From: Paenibacillus ottowii
GTDB taxonomy: Bacteria; Bacillota; Bacilli; Paenibacillales; Paenibacillaceae
NCBI RefSeq assembly: GCF_006874425.1
Contig: NZ_VIJZ01000004.1
Span: 186,001-250,000, forward strand
DNA: 64,000 nt
Direction of reading: 5' to 3'
Part shown: in pieces, positions 53,399-62,813 of the stretch
How the letters are laid out: each line of letters begins with the position of its first letter
How positions within the stretch are numbered: the first letter of the stretch is position 1
Position numbers and translations under genes: made by a program
Notes under the pieces: generated by a model
Told to the model about the DNA's origin: nothing
Databases searched by the model: none
Seen by the model: only the letters and a program-made list of their open reading frames with translations

Positions 53399-54844
53399 AT
53401 GAAGGATGTAACACAGTCACCTTATGTATCGAGTAAAGGAAGGAGGAGAATAACAGTTATGGTTATGCTGCTAATGCTGGGTCTATCCGGCTGTGGGGAT
53501 CACACTCCGGACCCTGTATATCCGCAGGCTCCACCTCCTGATCGTTTGTATGATCAAAGTACGATAGACGATGAACAGCGCTGGACTATTAACAATGCGC
53601 ATGACCCGGCGATAATCAAAACCGATCAGGGATATTATGTCTATTCGACGGATGTAAGGACAGGTGGAGAGCTGAGGCCGGGTGTCATGGTGCGCAAATC
53701 AACCGACCTGATTCACTGGAGTTGGGTTCAGTATGCTTTGCCTGGCATCCCCAAAGAAGCGGGAGCATGGTCATCAGCTACCAATCTGTGGGCTCCAGAT
53801 GTCATAAAGATGGGCGACACCTATCGAATGTATTATTCTGCCTCCACATTTGGCAGTACACGATCAGCTATTGGATTGCAAACATCCCATTCCCCAGAAG
53901 GACCATGGAAGGATGAGGGGCTGGTTGTTAAAACAGATGAACATGACAAGCTGAATGCAATTGATGCTAATCCGGTATTGGATGCCGAAGGAAATCTGTG
54001 GATGGTGTATGGATCATTTTTTGGCGGGATTTATATCACACCACTCGATCCCCAGACTGGAAAGCTCAAAGAATCAGGCTATGGTAAAAATATCGCTGCC
54101 AGAGATCGGGCAACCGAGGACGGAGCTATAGAAGGACCGTACATTGTGTACAATCCAAAGTTCCGTAGATACTACTTGTTCGTCTCGTATGATTCCTTGT
54201 TTGAGGACTACAATGTTCGCGTTGCTCGCTCGGATTCTATCACAGGTCCATACATGGATATGAATGGACATGACATGGCGAATACCAGTTATTTGCCTCA
54301 ATATGAGATTGGTAACAAGGTGCTGGGTGGTTACCGTTTTAGTGAAGGAGAAGGCTGGGTTGCGCCAGGTCATAACTCCGTACTGAAGGACGGAGACGAT
54401 TACTATATTGTACATCATGCGCGGGGAGAAACGGATAAAAGTTGGCCTTACTTGCATGTGCGCAAAATCTTGTGGACGGCTGATGGCTGGCCTGTCGTGT
54501 CGCCGGAGCGGTATGCGGGCGAAAGGGAGCAGGATATACCCCAAAGACTATTATCTGGCAACTGGGAGCGCATCGTGATCAGACAGGAAATAGACGGTCA
54601 GGTGGAAGCTGAACCGCTCCGTCTGGAGGACGGAGGACGGGCAACCAGCGGTTCTCTGGAAGGTCATTGGAATTTTGATGGCAGACGTACGCTAACAATG
54701 AATTGGAACAATTCATCTGAAGGAGTAAAGGAAGAGTTGCTATTGCTTCCTTCATGGGACTGGGAGCTTGGCCGTCATACACTAATTTTTACGGGTATGA
54801 ACGAAAAGGGAATTTCCATCTGGGGTAAACGTATCAGCGATTAA
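53399..54844 (+). CDS. GH43 endo-arabinanase-like lipoprotein (Abn2-type)
   Basis: A 481-residue exported glycosidase. Lipobox LSGC after a short hydrophobic stretch. The five-bladed GH43 catalytic residues are in NAHDPAI (base), NAIDANPVL (pKa modulator) and GAIEGPYI (acid), as in B. subtilis Abn2. A C-terminal beta domain follows after about residue 375. Likely action is hydrolysis of alpha-1,5-arabinan at the surface. Two starts are possible: ATG 53399 (Arg-rich N-region, poor ribosome site) or ATG 53459 (perfect AAGGAGGAG, but a very short signal). Confidence 0.87.
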   Translation: MKDVTQSPYVSSKGRRRITVMVMLLMLGLSGCGDHTPDPVYPQAPPPDRLYDQSTIDDEQRWTINNAHDPAIIKTDQGYYVYSTDVRTGGELRPGVMVRKSTDLIHWSWVQYALPGIPKEAGAWSSATNLWAPDVIKMGDTYRMYYSASTFGSTRSAIGLQTSHSPEGPWKDEGLVVKTDEHDKLNAIDANPVLDAEGNLWMVYGSFFGGIYITPLDPQTGKLKESGYGKNIAARDRATEDGAIEGPYIVYNPKFRRYYLFVSYDSLFEDYNVRVARSDSITGPYMDMNGHDMANTSYLPQYEIGNKVLGGYRFSEGEGWVAPGHNSVLKDGDDYYIVHHARGETDKSWPYLHVRKILWTADGWPVVSPERYAGEREQDIPQRLLSGNWERIVIRQEIDGQVEAEPLRLEDGGRATSGSLEGHWNFDGRRTLTMNWNNSSEGVKEELLLLPSWDWELGRHTLIFTGMNEKGISIWGKRISD

Positions 54845-54884
54845 TCTTATGAACTACATACTACACATAGAGGAGAGAAAAACC

Positions 54885-55853
54885 ATGAATCAAACTGTAT
54901 CTTTTAATAATCCGGTCATTGAGCAACGCGCAGACCCTTGGATTTACAAGCATAGTGATGGATATTATTATTTTACTGGGTCTGTGCCAGAGTATGATCG
55001 CATTGAGGTACGGCGGGCACGCACTATTCAGGGCTTGAATACAGCAGAGCCAGTCCCAGTGTGGCATAAGTATGAAACAGGCCCGTTAAGCGCGAACATC
55101 TGGGCACCGGAAATTCATTATATTAACGACAAATGGTACATTTACTTTGCAGCAGCTCGTACCACAGAAACGAAGGAAGGTCTGTTCGATCATCGGATGT
55201 TCGTACTGGAAAATGCTTCAGCTAATCCTCTGGAAGGCGAATGGGTGGAAAAGGGACAGATCAAAACCCGTTGGGAGTCGTTTGCTCTCGATGCGACAAC
55301 CTTCCAGCATAATGGAGTTCTATATTATGTATGGGCTCAGAAAGACCCGGATATCGTAGGCAATTCCAATTTGTACATTTCTGAAATGAGCAATCCGTGG
55401 ACGCTGCGCGGGGAGCAAGTCATGATCTCTACACCAGAATATGACTGGGAAGTCATTGGTTTTAAGGTGAATGAAGGAGCTGCGGTTCTGAAACGGAACG
55501 GCCGGATTTTTATCAGCTATTCAGCTAGTGCCACGGACCACAATTATTGCATGGGTCTGCTGACGGCAGACGAGAATGCAAATTTGCTTGACCCGAAATC
55601 GTGGGCTAAGTCTCCTGTGCCAGTATTCTGCACGAATGAGGAGACAGGTCAATTCGGACCTGGTCACAACAGCTTTACAGTTGCTGAGGATGGTAGTGAC
55701 GTTGTCGTATATCACGCCCGCAATTACAAGGAAATTACAGGTGACCCACTGTATGATCCGAATCGTCATACACGTGTTCAGCGTTTGAATTGGAATGAGA
55801 ATGGAACACCTGACTTTGGTATTCCGGTACCAGACGGCGTTTCTGTTGGATAA
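54885..55853 (+). CDS. GH43 alpha-L-arabinofuranosidase/exo-arabinanase-like
   Basis: A 322-residue intracellular GH43 enzyme without signal peptide. Catalytic residues: Asp in RADPWIYKH, Asp in ALDATTF and Glu in VNEGAAVL. It probably releases arabinose from imported arabino-oligosaccharides. ATG 54885 follows AGGAGAG. It is the last gene of the operon. The exact linkage specificity is not deducible. Confidence 0.88.
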   Translation: MNQTVSFNNPVIEQRADPWIYKHSDGYYYFTGSVPEYDRIEVRRARTIQGLNTAEPVPVWHKYETGPLSANIWAPEIHYINDKWYIYFAAARTTETKEGLFDHRMFVLENASANPLEGEWVEKGQIKTRWESFALDATTFQHNGVLYYVWAQKDPDIVGNSNLYISEMSNPWTLRGEQVMISTPEYDWEVIGFKVNEGAAVLKRNGRIFISYSASATDHNYCMGLLTADENANLLDPKSWAKSPVPVFCTNEETGQFGPGHNSFTVAEDGSDVVVYHARNYKEITGDPLYDPNRHTRVQRLNWNENGTPDFGIPVPDGVSVG

Positions 55854-55877
55854 CCGAATCGGAATACGAATAGATGG

Positions 55878-55908
55878 TTGACAACGTGCCACACAGCGGC
55901 ACTATAAT
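55878..55908 (+). promoter_or_regulatory. Possible promoter of a small RNA
   Basis: TTGACA (55878-55883) and TATAAT (55903-55908), both consensus hexamers but with a long 19-bp spacer. Confidence 0.4.
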
Positions 55909-55914
55909 TTTATA

Positions 55915-55996
55915 AACATCGCAGGAAAATGACTTTTCTGCGTATAACAACAGTAATAAGATATCTTCAGCCTTAGGGCTGGAAGGTATCTTTTTG
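55915..55996 (+). ncRNA. Candidate small RNA, or 3' UTR of the arabinan operon
   Basis: After the possible promoter come a hairpin (55920-55942, CGCAG/CTGCG extended by AAAA/TTTT) and a second, terminator hairpin. A transcript of about 80 nt would result. No ORF with a ribosome site is inside. It may simply be the operon's trailer. Confidence 0.35.
55960..55996 (+). terminator. Terminator of the arabinan operon
   Basis: Imperfect stem GATATCTTCAGCC/GGCTGGAAGGTATC followed by TTTTT. Confidence 0.8.
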
Positions 55997-56197
55997 CTTT
56001 TGCGAGACGAAACGAAGTTACGGGTACTTTAATTAGGGGATGCGAAACACAGAGAAATGTCAACAGAATAATTGAAACAAATGTTTAATATTTTCCACGA
56101 GGTGGAAGCTACAAATGTATGGTAAAGTGTAGGGTATATAAGATATTTTCCAAAGTCTCCTGTGCATACCGAATCCGAATCACACGAGGTGAGAAAA
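55997..56197 (+). other. Upstream region of the large methyltransferase gene
   Basis: About 200 bp without a gene. A perfect short hairpin TTCCAC-GAG-GTGGAA is at 56092-56106 and a TATATA stretch near 56138 could be a -10 element. I see no known riboswitch. Confidence 0.35.
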
Positions 56198-58306
56198 ATG
56201 TTGCAATCGTTAAAAGCCATTGCTAATTACAGGAAAGAAAGTGATCTGGCCTGGGATACACCGACTTGGCTAAAGCTGCTTGTTTCGGCTGAGGAGCGTA
56301 TTGTAAATTTGGAGCGCATTCGATCCATAGGCGAGTTAAAGGATGCTAATCCTGTGCTGGACTACGTGGAGCGTACGTTGCTTATTTTGGACGGACTTCC
56401 ATTGTCATTCTGGGTTAAAGAGCTATTGGAGGATGTGTTGGTATGGTCTGAGACAGCCAAAGGAGGAACAGTCCGCGAACGGCTACGCTGGCAGCATGAG
56501 GGCATCAATTTATTTGTACATAATATTGGCTCCTCCCAACTGTATGTCAGACAGGCTCAAGCAGAATCCCCTGCTTACCCGCGCAACAGCATGACCCGGA
56601 TTCTAATTGAAACGCATGGATTAATCGGACAATATATACGGGGAGAAATACCCTTTGCGGAAAATCGACTGCTGCTCGAAATCACTCGCAAGGGCTGGCT
56701 AAGCCCGGAGGAATTGGAGCTTGTGTTACGAGCACTGAACGAATGTATCATTGCCGGTGTAGACCCTGCATTATGGGAGCAAGTACGAGGGGAAGTAGAG
56801 GAGCTAATCGGCTGGATTGCTTGGGATAACGCACCTGTAGTCTGGAGTGTAAAGGAGCGATTGGAGAGATTGCGGTCGGTTTCGATTCATGCAGGGGAGC
56901 CGTTTGAGCAGGCTTACGCCGAGCTGGAGCGGGAGCTGAATGTAGAGAAGGCGCTGGCTCCGCTGGAGAATCGGACACTTTGGTATGTAGAATCCGCTTT
57001 GCAAGATTTTTCACTTCAAGAACTGGTCAAGGTATTCTTACTCACGTTGAGGGATGGCACAGGACAGGAACAGCCGGCAACGGTACGGCATATCAGTTTT
57101 GAATCGCTTATGAATACGATGTATTATGACTATCGTGGTGTTAAGAAAATTAACGTATACAAAAAACGAATGATAGAAAAATATTTAAGCTCACTGTCCT
57201 GGCAGGACATTTCAAAAGGAAAACGGAAGCATAATCCTCATTTGAGTGTAACCGTAGAGCATAAAGAGGAGCTGCCAAGTACCGTATTTTTTAATTTTGT
57301 ATTTTCATCAGCTGCTGAAAAACTGATCGACTTTTGTATTGAGGCAGAAAAGACGCCTCTGTATGACAAAGCAGTTCTGCTGCTGTTTGATCTGTTTGGC
57401 TTACGTCGCGATGCTTATGATCGCTTTCACAATGAGGAGACGTACCTTACAGATATGAACCAGACCGCAGATTTCAAAAGGGTCATTCTGGATTATGTGA
57501 CTGGAACCCGTATACTGGATATCGGACCTGGCGGGGGCGTACTGCTGGACCTGATCGAGCAGGAAAGACCAGACTCGAAGCCGTTGGGGCTTGATATTTC
57601 TGTGAATGTGATTGAGGCGCTTAAGCGTAAAAAGCAATTGGAGCACCGTCGTTGGGATGTCATCAAAGGTGATGCGCTTCAACTGGAAGAGTATGTGGAA
57701 ACGGAGAGCATGGATACGGTTATTTTCTCTTCGATTCTTCACGAGTTGTATTCCTACATTGAACGAGATGGAAAAAGGTTCAATCCACAAACAGTGGAGG
57801 CTGCTCTGCGAAGCGCCTATCGTATACTTGCACCCGGCGGGCGTATTATCATTCGCGACGGTATTATGACCGAACCCGTAGAGCAGCGTAGACGAATTCG
57901 ATTTTTGGAACCGGACGGAATGGAATGGCTGCTGCGGTATGGGCAGGATTTTGCGGGTCGTCCCATTGAAATAGAGCGCATAGGTGAGCATGAGGCTGTT
58001 TTGCCGATAAATGATGCAATGGAATTCCTATATACCTATACATGGGGAGCGGAAGCCTATGTGCATGAGGTGCAGGAGCAGTTTGGTTATTTTACTCCGT
58101 CACAGTATGAAGAGTGTATTCGTAACACACTTGGATCACAAGCGATCATCCGGGTGAGTCGCCACTATTTGCAGGAGGGCTATGCTGAAGCGTTGTCTAG
58201 ACGTATTGAGTTCATGGATGAGCAGGGTCAGCCGGTTTCTTTGCCGGACAGCACCTGTCTGATCGTGATTGAGAAGCCAAATGATAGGGATAAAGTAACT
58301 GAATGA
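56198..58306 (+). CDS. Large protein with unknown N-terminal half and SAM methyltransferase domain
   Basis: A 702-residue cytoplasmic protein. Residues about 1-410 are mostly helical and not recognised (LRWQHEGINLFVHNIGSSQL, MNTMYYDYRGVKKINVYKKR). Residues about 430-600 form a class I SAM methyltransferase: motif I RILDIGPGGGVLLDL, acidic GLDISVN, GDALQLEE, and motif IV-like TVIFSSILHELYSYI, then APGGRIIIRDG. The remaining 100 residues are unassigned. ATG 56198 follows GAGGTGAG. The substrate is unknown. It is monocistronic, with its own terminator. Confidence 0.78.
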   Translation: MLQSLKAIANYRKESDLAWDTPTWLKLLVSAEERIVNLERIRSIGELKDANPVLDYVERTLLILDGLPLSFWVKELLEDVLVWSETAKGGTVRERLRWQHEGINLFVHNIGSSQLYVRQAQAESPAYPRNSMTRILIETHGLIGQYIRGEIPFAENRLLLEITRKGWLSPEELELVLRALNECIIAGVDPALWEQVRGEVEELIGWIAWDNAPVVWSVKERLERLRSVSIHAGEPFEQAYAELERELNVEKALAPLENRTLWYVESALQDFSLQELVKVFLLTLRDGTGQEQPATVRHISFESLMNTMYYDYRGVKKINVYKKRMIEKYLSSLSWQDISKGKRKHNPHLSVTVEHKEELPSTVFFNFVFSSAAEKLIDFCIEAEKTPLYDKAVLLLFDLFGLRRDAYDRFHNEETYLTDMNQTADFKRVILDYVTGTRILDIGPGGGVLLDLIEQERPDSKPLGLDISVNVIEALKRKKQLEHRRWDVIKGDALQLEEYVETESMDTVIFSSILHELYSYIERDGKRFNPQTVEAALRSAYRILAPGGRIIIRDGIMTEPVEQRRRIRFLEPDGMEWLLRYGQDFAGRPIEIERIGEHEAVLPINDAMEFLYTYTWGAEAYVHEVQEQFGYFTPSQYEECIRNTLGSQAIIRVSRHYLQEGYAEALSRRIEFMDEQGQPVSLPDSTCLIVIEKPNDRDKVTE

Positions 58307-58323
58307 TTTTTAATTTGAACAAG

Positions 58324-58371
58324 AGAATGCCTTCTAAGTTGTGTCACGCGCACTGGGAAGGCATTTTTTTT
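58324..58371 (+). terminator. Terminator after the large methyltransferase gene
   Basis: Stem GAATGCCTTC/GAAGGCATT with a 22-nt loop and eight T. Confidence 0.88.
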
Positions 58372-58394
58372 GGAAAACGTTTGGAGGTTCGTTC

Positions 58395-58934
58395 ATGTCG
58401 GCACAGGTAGTGATATCCGAATATAATCCGCAGTGGGTAGCAGAGTATACCCAAGAACGAGCAAAAATAATTGAGGCTCTCGGAGGCGTATGTCTCGGCG
58501 TAGAGCATATCGGGAGTACATCTGTTCCTGGTCTGGGAGCCAAGGCTATTATCGATATTATGGTTGGAGTAGAAGATTTGACGTTTATTCAATCCGAGCA
58601 GCGAGAGCGTTTACTCGGTATTCAATATGAATATGTACATAAGCCTGATTTTCTAGAGCGAGCTTTCTTTCGCCGTGGAGAATGGGGGGCTGGGACTCAT
58701 CATTTGCATATTTACAATTACCAAGGTGAGCATTGGGATAACCATCTGTTGTTCAGAGATTACTTGAAAACCCATCCTGAAAGCCTGCGAGCGTATGAGA
58801 CTTTAAAAAGAGATTTGGCGCACCAATTCCAATATGACCGTGCAGCGTATACCGAGGCCAAAGGACCATTCATACGGCAGATCGTTGAGAAAGCGAAGCT
58901 TGAAAGACAAAAGCAGAGACAGATGAAATTATAG
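58395..58934 (+). CDS. GrpB (UPF0157) family protein
   Basis: A 179-residue member of the GrpB family, a nucleotidyltransferase-like fold. Signature EHIGSTSVPGLGAKAIIDIMV, and HHLHIYNYQGEHW. The biochemical role is not established. ATG 58395 follows GGAGG; the frame before it lies in the upstream terminator. Confidence 0.9.
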   Translation: MSAQVVISEYNPQWVAEYTQERAKIIEALGGVCLGVEHIGSTSVPGLGAKAIIDIMVGVEDLTFIQSEQRERLLGIQYEYVHKPDFLERAFFRRGEWGAGTHHLHIYNYQGEHWDNHLLFRDYLKTHPESLRAYETLKRDLAHQFQYDRAAYTEAKGPFIRQIVEKAKLERQKQRQMKL

Positions 58935-59057
58935 TATGGCACGGTGTTCGGGTGGATGAAGGCTAAAAAGATATTCTGTTTTTTATTTAAATTTTTTTGT
59001 ATATAATACAAGAGAAATAGCTGACTAAACTCATCAAAAGAAGGGGCTGTGTGAAAG

Positions 59058-59483
59058 ATGTCCAAACGTTTGATTCCTTACATCACTATGGATGGAAATG
59101 CCAAGGAAGCCATCGAATTTTATGAAAAGGCGTTGGATGCCCAACTGCTTTTTGTTCAAACCTTTGGAGAAATGCCGGAAAACCCCGATTTTCCCATTCC
59201 CGCTGAGGTCAAGGAACGTGTTGGACATGCTACCCTTAAGGTTGGTGAGACAGAGCTTATGTTTTCGGACACCTTTCCAGGATCGCCGTTTAGCAGCGGG
59301 AACCAGGTGAGCATCTGTATTACAACTGACAGTGTGGAGCAATCCCAAAAAATGTTTGATGCTCTACAGCAAGGAGGACAGGTGGGAATGCCTTTGCAAG
59401 AAACCCATTTTAGTCCGGCTTATGGGAATGTAACAGACAAGTTTGGTGTCACCTTTCAAATTTTCACAGAGGTTCGATCTTAA
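59058..59483 (+). CDS. VOC family protein (PhnB/YxxE-like)
   Basis: A 141-residue protein of the vicinal oxygen chelate superfamily: PYITMDGNAKEAIEFYEKAL at the start and YGNVTDKFGVTFQIF at the end, the pattern of PhnB-like glyoxalase relatives. Function unknown; proteins of this subgroup are often annotated as 3-demethylubiquinone methyltransferase in error. It is monocistronic. Confidence 0.85.
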   Translation: MSKRLIPYITMDGNAKEAIEFYEKALDAQLLFVQTFGEMPENPDFPIPAEVKERVGHATLKVGETELMFSDTFPGSPFSSGNQVSICITTDSVEQSQKMFDALQQGGQVGMPLQETHFSPAYGNVTDKFGVTFQIFTEVRS

Positions 59484-59489
59484 CAAATA

Positions 59490-59532
59490 GAAAACGGCCG
59501 GATTCGCTGCTTTAGCGATCTGGCCGTTTTTT
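59490..59532. terminator. Terminator between VOC gene and nrdF
   Basis: Stem AAAACGGCC...GGCCGTTTT with inner GCGA-type pairs and T run, serving both converging genes. Confidence 0.88.
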
Positions 59533-59547
59533 GTATATTCCCCTTAC

Positions 59548-60513
59548 TTATACGCCAAAGTTAAAATCATCATCTGTCAGTGGCTCTACATTCATCGCCC
59601 GTACATAACCGTTTCCTTTTTTAGAAAAGAAATCGTGCTGCTTGGTGTGGGTGCTGATACCGTTGAATACGATGGGATTGACTTCTTCTTCTTCAAAAAG
59701 TGGATCAAAGCCCAGGTTCATCATGGCCTTGTTGGCGTTGTAGCGCAAGAAGACTTTAACATCGTCTACAAGTCCAATAGGGGTATAAATTTGCTCGGTA
59801 TACTGTTCTTCGTTATTGTGCAAGTAGCGCAGCAAGCCTACCAGCGTCTGATAGAGATCACGTTGTTCTTCCTCGTCCAGTTCTGCATAAATTTCCTGTG
59901 CCAGTACACCTACGTAGACGCCGTGAATACTTTCATCCCGTAGGATCAGATCGATAATTTCCCCACTGCATGTCAACTTGCCCTGACCTGCCAGATAGAG
60001 AGGGTAGAAGAAGCCGCTATAAAATAAGTAGCTTTCTAATAGCACCGACGCAGCCATCGCGAGATACAGGTCTTTCGGTGTATGAATGTTCATATAATAC
60101 TGACGGATGGTTTCTGCTTTGGTCTGGAGATACGGATTTTCTTCCACCCAGCGGAATACACCGTCAATTTCTTCTGTGGAGGCTAGGGTTGTAAAGATGC
60201 TGCTGTACGACTTGGCATGAATTTGCTCCATCATCGCCATAAAGCTTAATACGGCTTTACGTTGCAGTCCGTCTACATGCTCCATAATTTGCGGCATACC
60301 CACACCGCCTTGAATGGTATCCAACAGGGTCAACCCGCCGAGCACCTTCATGTAGGCTTCTTTTTCGATATCACTGAGGGTTACCCAGGACATTTTATCG
60401 TCAGACAGCGGAATTTCATCATCCGTCCAAAATTGCATAATATTCTGGTTCCAGAACATTAATGTGAAATCATCGTCCGAACGGTTCCAGTTTACGGCTT
60501 GTATACCTGTCAT
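59548..60513 (-). CDS. nrdF: Class Ib ribonucleotide reductase, beta subunit
   Basis: Carries the tyrosyl radical and dimetal (Mn or Fe) centre for deoxyribonucleotide synthesis. The 321-residue product has metal ligands Asp65, Glu96 and His99 ([13 protein letters not shown]) and the radical Tyr103. [15 protein letters not shown] supplies the later Glu/His ligands. Start ATG 60513 has GAAGGGAGA at 11 bases; ATG 60522 is too close to that site. It follows nrdE after a 215-bp structured spacer. Confidence 0.95.
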   Translation of the reverse strand: MTGIQAVNWNRSDDDFTLMFWNQNIMQFWTDDEIPLSDDKMSWVTLSDIEKEAYMKVLGGLTLLDTIQGGVGMPQIMEHVDGLQRKAVLSFMAMMEQIHAKSYSSIFTTLASTEEIDGVFRWVEENPYLQTKAETIRQYYMNIHTPKDLYLAMAASVLLESYLFYSGFFYPLYLAGQGKLTCSGEIIDLILRDESIHGVYVGVLAQEIYAELDEEEQRDLYQTLVGLLRYLHNNEEQYTEQIYTPIGLVDDVKVFLRYNANKAMMNLGFDPLFEEEEVNPIVFNGISTHTKQHDFFSKKGNGYVRAMNVEPLTDDDFNFGV

Positions 60514-60580
60514 TGTTAGCATTCTCCCTTCAGCTTGCGAGATTCCCTGGAAACCATATAGGAGGTTAACAGAGAGTCAT

Positions 60581-60664
60581 CGTATGCTTGACATACGGAA
60601 GCTGTATCCGCGAGGGCCTTGTCCAATCCTATAAAGGTATGAACCACACGCTGGATACAGCTTC
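60581..60664 (-). promoter_or_regulatory. Structured intercistronic RNA between nrdE and nrdF
   Basis: A perfect 12-bp inverted repeat (GAAGCTGTATCC 60598-60609 with GGATACAGCTTC 60653-60664) enclosing 43 nt, plus a neighbouring hairpin CGTATG-cttga-CATACG (60581-60597). No T run follows in the transcribed direction, so it is not a terminator. Confidence 0.55.
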
Positions 60665-60728
60665 TAATGCCAAACATCCATATCTATTCAAAATCTAATT
60701 TATTGTATAGCTTGTTACCATGTATGCA

Positions 60729-62813
60729 TTAGATGGAGCAAGTGAGGCACTCTTCCACAGACAGTTTTTTGGTACGTGTATAGTATAACGATTTGAGTCC
60801 TTTATGTGCAGCATACAGATAGCAACGGGCTAACTGACGCGTAGTCACGTCACTGTTCACATGAAGTACAGTCGAAATTCCTTGGTCCACGTGAGGCTGG
60901 ATTTCAGCAATCAGATCAAGTACTTTGAATTGGTCCATTTGATAAGCGGATTTGTAGAAGAATACATTATCCTTTTGCAAATACGGCATTGGGTAATAAG
61001 TTGTCGAGTTCGCATAGGTGCGAGTTTCAATCTGCTCGACAATTGGCATAACGCTGGATGTTGCATTTTGAATGTACGAAATGCTGGCAGTGGGAGCAAT
61101 CGCCATACGGTAGGCGTGGTACAGACCGTTCTTCATGACGTCTGCTTTAAGTTTGTCCCAGTCCGCTGGAGTCGGAATATAAATATCCTTGAACAGCTCT
61201 TGTACACGTGCCGTTGTTGGACGATAATCGGTGTTCAGATATCGGTCAAAATATGCACCTGTCGCATAATCCGATTCCTCAAATCCATAAAAGCTTTGTC
61301 CGGCTGCTTTTGCGATTTCCATACTCTTTTCGATAGAATGATAGTTCATTGTCATAAAGAAGGTACGGACAAAATCCTTCGCTTCATTGCTTTCATATGC
61401 AATTTTGTTCTTGGCAAGGTAGCCGTGCAGATTCATGACACCCAGACCCACGGAATGCATTTCACGGTTCGCTTTCGCAACACCTGGTGCATTAGCCACT
61501 TGGGTCATATCGCTGACCGAAGTGAGAGCAATCATACCCTCGTGAACGGACTCGCGGATTTTGCCGTGCTCCATCACATTTACAATGTTCAGGGAAGCCA
61601 GGTTACAGCTTACATCCCGGCGAATAATATCCTGTTGTCCATAATCGGCAATCTCAGAAGTTTCCTGCAGCTGGAAGATTTCCGTGCACAGGTTTGACAT
61701 TTTGATTTGGCCCACGTTTTTAAGAGCATGTGCCTGATTGGCGTTACTCTTATTCATAATATATGGATAACCAGATTCCAACTGAATCATGGCAATTTTC
61801 GTCAGCATATCACGTGCGCTCATCGCTACTTTTTTCTTCACTCGATCGTCGGCGAGCAGCGTGTCGTACATTACATCCAAGTCCATGTCGTCCAAATGTG
61901 TTCCATAAGCTTTGAACACACTATAAGGAGCAAATACATGCAGCGGTTCGTTATCCTGAGCCAGCTTGTAAAAGCGGTTCGGCACCAGCAATCCGATCGA
62001 CAGTGTCTTGAGGCGTACTCTTTCGTCAGCATTGATTTTTTTACTATCCAGGAACTCCAGCACGTCCCATCCAAAAATATTGTAATAGGCTGCGCCAGAG
62101 CCTTTGCGTTGCCCCATTTGGTCCGCATAGGAGAATCCGTCTTCCATCAGCTTGAGCACAGGCATAATGCCTTTGGCTGCCCCTTCTACACCTTTAATCG
62201 CTTCGCCGCGCGACCGCAGCTTCGACAGGTTAACCGCTACACCGCCGCCGATTTTGGATAATTGCATGCAAGTGTTCAGTACATAGTTGATCGAGTTCAG
62301 AGAGTCGTCCATTTCAAGCAGGAAGCAGGATACCAATTCTCCCCGGCGGCTTTTGCCTGCGTTCAGGAAGGTTGGTGTTGCTGGCTGGAGACGTTGCTCC
62401 ATCATCGAACGGGCCAACAGGCGTGCCGTATCTGCATTGCCGCGTCCCAGATGCAGGGCGACAGCAGCCACCCGGTCAGGATAGTGCTCCAGATAGACTT
62501 TACGGTCATTACTCTTCATTGCATAGTCAGTATAGAACTTGGATGCTGCCATATAGGAAGGAAATTTAAAATTATAGCTATGAGTGATATGGAAAATATC
62601 ATTAATTTCATCAGCCGTATAGCTGTTATAGAAATTCTCGTAATAATCATTTTCAATCATATACAGCACTTGAGCAGCTGTGTCAGCAAACTTCAAGCTC
62701 CGTTCTTGAACTTCCTTCATAAATTCTGCTACAGCCTCTTGGTCCTTTTCCAATTGGAAAAAGCCGTCAGTATCGCGTTTCATCAACATGTTGTTCAATT
62801 CAATATGCCGCAA
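60729..62813 (-). CDS. nrdE: Class Ib ribonucleotide reductase, alpha subunit
   Basis: The catalytic subunit (694 residues) reducing ribonucleoside diphosphates. Seen: ATPTFLNAGKSRRGELVSCF (substrate-site Cys), GGGVAVNLSKLRSRGE, NLCTEIFQ, and the redox-active C-terminal Cys pair in EECLTCSI. It lacks the long ATP-cone of class Ia. TTG 62813 follows AGGAGGTGAGC and overlaps the end of nrdI by 14 bp, so translation is coupled. Confidence 0.96.
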   Translation of the reverse strand: MRHIELNNMLMKRDTDGFFQLEKDQEAVAEFMKEVQERSLKFADTAAQVLYMIENDYYENFYNSYTADEINDIFHITHSYNFKFPSYMAASKFYTDYAMKSNDRKVYLEHYPDRVAAVALHLGRGNADTARLLARSMMEQRLQPATPTFLNAGKSRRGELVSCFLLEMDDSLNSINYVLNTCMQLSKIGGGVAVNLSKLRSRGEAIKGVEGAAKGIMPVLKLMEDGFSYADQMGQRKGSGAAYYNIFGWDVLEFLDSKKINADERVRLKTLSIGLLVPNRFYKLAQDNEPLHVFAPYSVFKAYGTHLDDMDLDVMYDTLLADDRVKKKVAMSARDMLTKIAMIQLESGYPYIMNKSNANQAHALKNVGQIKMSNLCTEIFQLQETSEIADYGQQDIIRRDVSCNLASLNIVNVMEHGKIRESVHEGMIALTSVSDMTQVANAPGVAKANREMHSVGLGVMNLHGYLAKNKIAYESNEAKDFVRTFFMTMNYHSIEKSMEIAKAAGQSFYGFEESDYATGAYFDRYLNTDYRPTTARVQELFKDIYIPTPADWDKLKADVMKNGLYHAYRMAIAPTASISYIQNATSSVMPIVEQIETRTYANSTTYYPMPYLQKDNVFFYKSAYQMDQFKVLDLIAEIQPHVDQGISTVLHVNSDVTTRQLARCYLYAAHKGLKSLYYTRTKKLSVEECLTCSI

